A stretch of DNA of 64,000 nucleotides from Forficula auricularia. Its lineage: Eukaryota; Arthropoda; Insecta; Dermaptera; Forficulidae. Shown here piece after piece: positions 58,782-64,000 of this stretch (the first letter of the stretch is position 1; every line of letters begins with the position of its first letter). The notes beneath the pieces are model-generated. The model made no database searches. It saw nothing but the letters and a program-made list of their open reading frames with translations, and was not told where the DNA came from. The DNA is taken from positions 67,502,483-67,566,482 of the forward strand of contig JALMQS010000099.1 of NCBI GenBank assembly GCA_024734495.1. Reading direction: 5' to 3'. The position numbers and the translations under genes were made by a program.

Positions 58782-59581
58782 TCTACTCTTATTAAACGAG
58801 CAAAAATTGTATATTTATTTGTTTGTATATATATTTGTTTGTTTATATATTTGTAACTTAGTTTTATTTTGAAAACGGCTTTACCGATTTTGATGAAATT
58901 CACGGGTTAGGGGGTTTTTGGGGTGACAATTCGATCTGTCACGGTCTCATCTTCGACAAAATTGTTTTTGATGGGTTTTTTCGTAATCAAATTAATTATT
59001 CTCAGGTAGCCAAATTCCATTCTTAGGGTTTTAAAAAAGGTTTCCCTTTTCCTTTTGTACCCAGGCAGACAATGGGTTGCCTTAATTCTAATAGGCCTTG
59101 AAGAAGTATTGTGATTGTGGATTTTAACATATTTTGTTCTCCATAAACGTTAGAAATATTAATAAACGTTTTATAATTGTTTTTATAAAGAACTTTATTT
59201 ATTTAATAGAATAAAAAATAATCAAGAATTTATTTAAAAATATATTTCGCATAAGCAGGTCTCAATTTTCTGAAAAAACAACACATTTTTATAGGTTTTA
59301 TTTATTAACATTTGGATGAATAAAAATGAATCATATGGTTTAATCAAAACAGGTGCAGGAGATGGGGTGCAGTGGTGGGGGATCCGGGGGTAGGGCGAGG
59401 TTTCGGGGGTGGGGGTACAGTGGGCGAATACTATATATATTTGTATTTTTTTTAATTTGAAAACGGCTCTCAAATAAAAATCGACTTTTTTATTAGAATT
59501 TTAAATTAAAAATAATATTAAAATAAAGGTTTAACTGAAGGAAGAAGTTACCGAGCATCGCTCGATGCCTCCAGGTACTGA
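58782..59581 (+). mobile_element. Non-autonomous Helitron
   Basis: 5' TCTACTCTTATTAAACGAGC; 3' hairpin ACCGAGC-ATC-GCTCGAT (59550-59566), then CTGA (59578-59581), matching the Helitron TC...hairpin...CTRR layout. ~800 bp, no Rep/helicase. Same family as 24987-25628. The - strand 79-residue frame is not a gene. Confidence 0.7.
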
Positions 59582-59666
59582 CTTTATTAAATTAGAAAAT
59601 ATTATTAAAATAAACTAGTGTCTGATTTTTTTATAAAATATTTATACCTATATTATATATACTATC

Positions 59667-59928
59667 GTCGCTTTAGAGTGTGTAAACCTGCTAAATCCAT
59701 TTTTTATCATATATGACATATTTTAATACCGTTCAAAAGAAAAAGAGATGCAGAATCGTCCAAGTAAAACTGCTACTTAAAATTACGTTCGTAAGTTGTA
59801 GAAAAATAAAGTAAAAATGTGAAAAATAATTTATTTCCATAACAACAATATTAAATTGTGTTTGTTTTTTCTCTGCCCTGTAAAATTCCCTTGTTGTGAG
59901 TTGGCAGGTTTACACTCTGAGGCGACGA
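59667..59928. mobile_element. TA-flanked MITE (Tc1/mariner-like)
   Basis: TIRs TCGTCGCTTTAGAGTGTGTA / complement of ggtttacactctgaggcgacga, TA on both sides, 262 bp, non-coding. Confidence 0.7.
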
Positions 59929-59974
59929 TATATATACTAACATAATAATTTCATAGATTTCATTTTAATAAGAA

Positions 59975-60620
59975 ATAAAATAAGTAAAGAGAAATCAATA
60001 AGTTTGTCCTCTAATTGATGCAAATAAACATATTCATATAAATAATATATTATATAACGAATATAAATATATATATTTTTATTTAAGACTTTATAGCTTT
60101 TTAGGTTTCATTTTCATCATCAGTCTTTTTAATTAGAAATATTTCATCTGTTATTTCTCAAGGATTTAAATACCCGATTAGATGTGAGGACAAGGGCGGA
60201 CCCAGGAATTTTTTATGGGGGGGGGGGGGGAGAATGTATATAAGGTGCCCGATGTACTTATTTTTATCTCGGAAGTGTGTCGCGATCGAATTGCCCAAGC
60301 GGGGGGGTCAGAGACGCCCCCACCACCACCACCACTCACACACATTGAACTTTATTTTCAATTTTTTTACAAATTTCATATCTCATATTTTATGTTCATT
60401 AAAATAAAAAAATTGTTATAAATTCCCTGTCGATTTGGCCGCCGTTTTTTGGCCTCTGCGTGCGACGCACGTGTTGCACTCCCGCCAGGCTCGGGCCTCT
60501 ATGGGGGTGGGGCGGTCGCCCCCTGCCCCCGCCCCCCCCCATGGATCCGCCCTTGTGTGAGGATGGTTGGATTTTGATATTATGAATCAACAAGTCTGCT
60601 ACTAATAAAGTAAAGAAAAT
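59975..60620. mobile_element. Decayed family B ribozyme element
   Basis: Starts like family B (gagaaatcaataagtttgtcctct, gatgcaaataaacatat) and ends gaatcaacaagtctgctact. The hammerhead core at about 60088-60118 (-) is degenerate. A hAT MITE is inserted in it. Confidence 0.55.
60191..60555. mobile_element. hAT MITE with 8-bp duplication
   Basis: TIRs CAAGGGCGGACCC.../...GGATCCGCCCTTG and perfect TGTGAGGA duplications (60183-60190 and 60556-60563). G/C-runs inside; no transposase. Reading frames on both strands are artefacts. Confidence 0.85.
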
Positions 60621-60639
60621 TTAAAAAAATATAACATTC

Positions 60640-61290
60640 TAGGTAGGTTTCACAAAAATAAATGACGAGATGCTTATTAACATGACTCTATATATATATA
60701 TATTTGGGTGTAAGAGCCCATCTTTCAGGAGTTCAAAGGGAGTTTTCTCTTGAACTCCTGAACGTGGGCTCTTACCTTAATATAAATTATATATTATAAA
60801 GAGAAGAATTCAATCAATCTTTTTCGGACAAATTCTAAGATTTTAGTAGAAATATTATTAAATTGCGATATCAGAGGGAATTCATCCCCCAGGAGTCGAA
60901 CCTGAGAACTAACACGCTATCCGGGCAGTCAGCTCCCACCCTCGAGACAAAAACCTCTCTCTGAATCGCAATATATGATATTATAGCAGGGTGTGAGCTG
61001 ACTGCCCGGATAGCGTGTTAGTTCTCAGGTTCGACTCCTGGGGGACGAATCCCCTCTGATATCGCAATTTAATAATATTTCTACTAAAATCTTAGAATTT
61101 GTCCGGAAAAGATTGATTGAATTCTTCTCTTTAAAATACATCTAGGTTAATCTGAACCCGAGCTGATTTTTTTGAAAAAACTACCAACTATTTTTTCAAA
61201 AAAAAGATGCTCAAAACTTTAATTATACTTATAAATTATATAGCATCTTGTCTTTTATTTTTGTGAAACCTACCTAGAATTTTATATTTT
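60640..61290. mobile_element. Palindromic element with tRNA-like arms
   Basis: Outer ends ctaggtaggtttcacaaaaa / complement (61258-61276). Long inner arms 60785-60960 and 60985-61130 are near-perfect inverted copies. A hairpin (ggagttcaa...ttgaactcc, 60728-60765) sits on the left. Each inner arm holds a B-box-like GGTTCGACTCC with CAGG/CCTG stem (61027-61042 on +, mirrored near 60890-60905 on -). Confidence 0.65.
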
Positions 61291-61454
61291 TTAAAAATTT
61301 TCTTTACTTTATTAAAATAACCTCCGCCATTCTCCCTTAACAAAAGTCTGATACTCTTGGTAAAAGAAAATCTTTTCAAATAATATAAGACTTTCTCTTG
61401 CGCCATGAAATGAATATTTTGTTTTTATATACATATCTATAGTCTATGGTATTA
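61291..61454. other. Short intergenic sequence
   Basis: Nothing recognised. Confidence 0.5.
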
Positions 61455-63558
61455 TACAGGGTGCTGTAAAGTGCAGCGATAATTCACAAGGTGGTTACAT
61501 ATTTGTCAAAATAAAGAAAAAAGTTACATAAATGTATGTTCGGAAACGCTACTTTTACCAGCTACCCACCTTTTTGTTTGTTTTTTTGCTAAATAATTTT
61601 TATCTCTGGAACAACTTGATCGATTTAGTTGAAATTTTGCAAAGAACTCATCAATGTGAAGATCTAGTTAGGAAAAAATTTCAATTTGATCCAATCATTC
61701 CAAAAATTACTCTCGGCATTTTTGCAGAGAGATTTGAGCTATTTTTATTTTTAAATACACTATATATATTTAGTCTAGATTAATTTGCCGCAACGCTGAA
61801 CTTAATGCTGCCGAGAGAGCGGCCACTCGGCAGGCTTGCGTGCAAATTTGAAATATTAACTCGTAATTTTGGACTCAAATTTCGAACGAAAGACTCCAAT
61901 TGATTTTAAATTAAGAAACATTTTAAATATATTGATAATTATTACCCCCCCCCCCCCCCCCTCCTTCTCACTCACTCAAAAATTAAATAATATTCAATTC
62001 GCTTTTCTTTGCGCACAGAAAAAGAAATCAATCACATCTTATTTGATTTATATATTATTTGTTTATTTTTTAATAATTTGCCACTTTTTTATAATTTTTT
62101 AAAAATCTAAATTTTGTTATTCTTATTTTTTGATTTTTACAAAATTAAACGACTTAAGACACGCATGCCCATATGAGTTTCTCATTGCAATACTGGAGCA
62201 GCCTGTCATACAAACAACACCTGATGTCTTTTAAATATTTGGAGCCTTATATCGATTATCGATCCCAAATTAAAAAAAATGATATAATATAATTCTCCTC
62301 CTCACACGATACCACTTATTTAAATAAATCTATTTCAACACAAAAAATATCACAATGCTGTAGATTATAGAAAGAAAAAATACTTCCAGATTCATATCTA
62401 AAGCCTCATTTCTGTAGCTGTGTCAGGACGAAAATGAGGCGAAACTTTAAGAGACTATGTATTTTCGGGAGTTTACAGGTATACATTTGGAGTGTGGTTT
62501 TTTAAGAGGAATAAAATTTTTGGACCGAGACGCTGTCCGCCAGGACACCAGCCCGGAGGGCCGAGCTTCGAGGGCGTGCCGAAGGCACGCACGAAAAGCT
62601 CGTTTTAAATGGCCTCCATTTTGAAACGGATCAAATTGATATTTTTACATGCTTTATATTATGCTTCACCTGTATGTATGTTCTTTAATTTTACGGATGG
62701 GGTAATCTTCGAAAGATATCCGTGCGGCCCGTACCGCAGGATAGTGTGGGATTTCTACCCACTAAACCTACCCACCCTCTCTTCAGTCTAGTCTTCCCAC
62801 GGGACCGCCATCAGCCATAACTTCGTGGGAAGGGGCCCAGCTTATTCAAAGCTCTTCAACACTGATCCGCCGCAGTTGGCCAATTATGACAGTTGCAGCT
62901 TCGTATATTGCGGCCCAGGCCAGCTTTCCCGTGATCATACGTTGGATGATGATCTCCGGAGTTGCGCACCCGCCTAGCCCCACCCATAAAGTTTCTCGAG
63001 CTGTCCGAAAACGTGGACATAAAAAGATCGACAACTTCGGTCACGCCGAATTCGGGACATAAGGGGGATTATTTCATTCTGTTAAATTCCGCAAACTTTT
63101 CTCTATAAAAATAATTAAGACTAAAAAGTAAAAAAATAAACTATATTAAAAAAACTAAAATACATGCTTCTAAAAAGTATAAAATAATGTAATATGTACC
63201 TACTTAATCAAAAAGCGAGGGACACTTTGTTGAAATTAATTAAAGTACATGTTTCTGCGCCCCACACTTTTGATTAAGTAGGTACATATTACTATATTTT
63301 GTACTTTTTAGAAGCATGTTTTTTAGTTTTTTTTAAAACATAATTTTCTAAACTATGTCTTAACATTGATGAGTTACCTACAAAATTTCCACACAATCGG
63401 TGAAACCGTTCCATTTATAAATTATTTAAGAAAAACCAAAAAAAATGGTGGGTAGCTGGTAAAATAAAGGTTTTCAGACATATGTTTATATGAAATTTTT
63501 CTTTATTTTGATAACCACCCTCTGAATTATCTCCCCTTCATTACAGATACACCCTGTA
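61455..63558. mobile_element. 2.1-kb TIR element (TACAGGGTG ends)
   Basis: TACAGGGTG at 61455 and CACCCTGTA to 63558, with ~150-200 bp of similarity in inverse orientation (caaggtggttac.., accagctacccacc). Inside are a second inverted pair (63158-63225 and 63268-63335) and a trapped LINE remnant. No transposase seen. Confidence 0.6.
62520..63060 (-). pseudogene. R1/jockey-like LINE C-terminal remnant
   Basis: Frame 63034-62846 on -: LCPRFRTARETLWVGLGGCA, then TPEIIIQRMITGKLAWAAI. This matches the CPRF...TPE..I..M...W.A pattern at the end of R1-type reverse transcriptase polyproteins. A GC-rich ~300-bp 3' part follows (to ~62520), unlike the AT-rich surroundings. Confidence 0.65.
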
Positions 63559-63734
63559 TACAAAAATAAAATTTGATGAATTTCTCATTTCAAGATTGGC
63601 GGCTTGAGACGACAGTGCTGCCGCTTGGCTGGAAATAGAGGAAACTGGATAAAAACATTTGCTTATTCCTATCAAATTTTTCTCTTTATATTTATTATTA
63701 TATTTAAAAAGATTATAATCAAAGTGGCTAAAAT

Positions 63735-63922
63735 ATGAGATATTGTTCAGTTCCACAATGTTATTCATATATAACAAAGGACATTTCAATGCATTATTTT
63801 CCTCAAAATCCTATCTTGCAACAACAATGGTCACGAATTCTTAAGATTCAAAAACCTATTTCTAAATATATGAATGTATGCAGTCTGCATTTTACAAAAG
63901 AGAATTTCTTTTTTCCAGGTCG
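63735..63922 (+). CDS. THAP-type zinc-finger gene, first exon
   Basis: ATG 63735; C4-x4-C9, Trp32, then VCSLHF (C49-x2-H52), the C2CH zinc ligands of a THAP DNA-binding domain, with ISMHYFPQNP between. Donor either GTCGGT (exon end 63918) or GTAAAT (exon end 63922); the rest, including the usual AVPTIF end of the domain, lies beyond this exon and probably beyond the window. THAP proteins are DNA-binding regulators, and many derive from P-element transposases, so domesticated gene versus transposon cannot be settled here. Confidence 0.8.
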
Positions 63923-64000
63923 GTAAATAATTTAGTTAGTTTTTTTATGTTTGAAAGTATATTTTAATTATTAAGGTCCAACATCTAACGTCGTAACTCA

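Noticed and set aside
60191..60555. Frames with poly-Gly/Pro on both strands
   Set aside because: Produced by G/C runs of a hAT MITE.

Overview
This is an AT-rich arthropod (most likely insect) nuclear window. Spliced host genes with GT-AG introns sit in a very dense, nested transposable-element background. Three host loci can be read, all on the + strand. (1) A CECR2-like bromodomain gene, with five visible coding exons from 8845 to the stop at 19259; its 5' end lies upstream of what can be recognised. (2) An MPPED1/2-type metallophosphoesterase gene, with five coding exons from the ATG at 26871 to the stop at 55775 and a predicted product of 293 residues. (3) The first exon of a THAP zinc-finger gene at 63735, which runs off the window.

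Layout: 1-8421 holds a TIR-bounded element and 3.5 copies of a 2.14-kb tandem unit made of ~119-bp subrepeats plus a LINE tail. 8845-19330 is the bromodomain gene, whose introns hold foldback elements, tRNA-like sequences, a tRNA-derived SINE, a CR1/jockey-type LINE and a LINE RNase H remnant. 19330-26830 is intergenic, with a >1-kb nested palindrome, a small TIR element, a Helitron tail, a ribozyme-bearing palindrome and a Harbinger-like MITE. 26871-55775 is the MPPED-like gene, its introns swollen by a foldback element with a LINE inside, a SINE, hAT remnants, three mariners, a BEL/Pao retrotransposon, Penelope-like sequences, pogo MITEs and hAT MITEs. 55776-63734 is again intergenic repeats: a non-autonomous Helitron, a hAT MITE, tRNA-bearing palindromes and a 2.1-kb TIR element that trapped a LINE remnant.

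The most interesting signal is a set of hammerhead-ribozyme-like motifs (CUGANGA, stem II hairpin, GAAA, short palindromic stem III, NUH cleavage triplet, then bases that pair back as stem I). At least 13 well-kept copies from at least seven sequence-unrelated families lie here, plus several decayed ones. Many sit in the arms of long inverted repeats, facing outward. One pair (45168-45200 and 45812-45844) flanks a reading frame resembling the C-terminus of a Penelope-like (GIY-YIG) retroelement. That element is bounded by a 12-bp target duplication and is absent from the second copy of the locus, so it moved recently.

An assembly caution: a 100-N gap (42119-42218) is flanked by two near-identical ~4.5-kb blocks (about 32521-36963 and 42318-47219), each carrying exon 2 of the MPPED-like gene. 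One haplotype has the BEL insertion and the other has the Penelope-like insertion. This looks like an unmerged haplotypic overlap rather than a real exon duplication.
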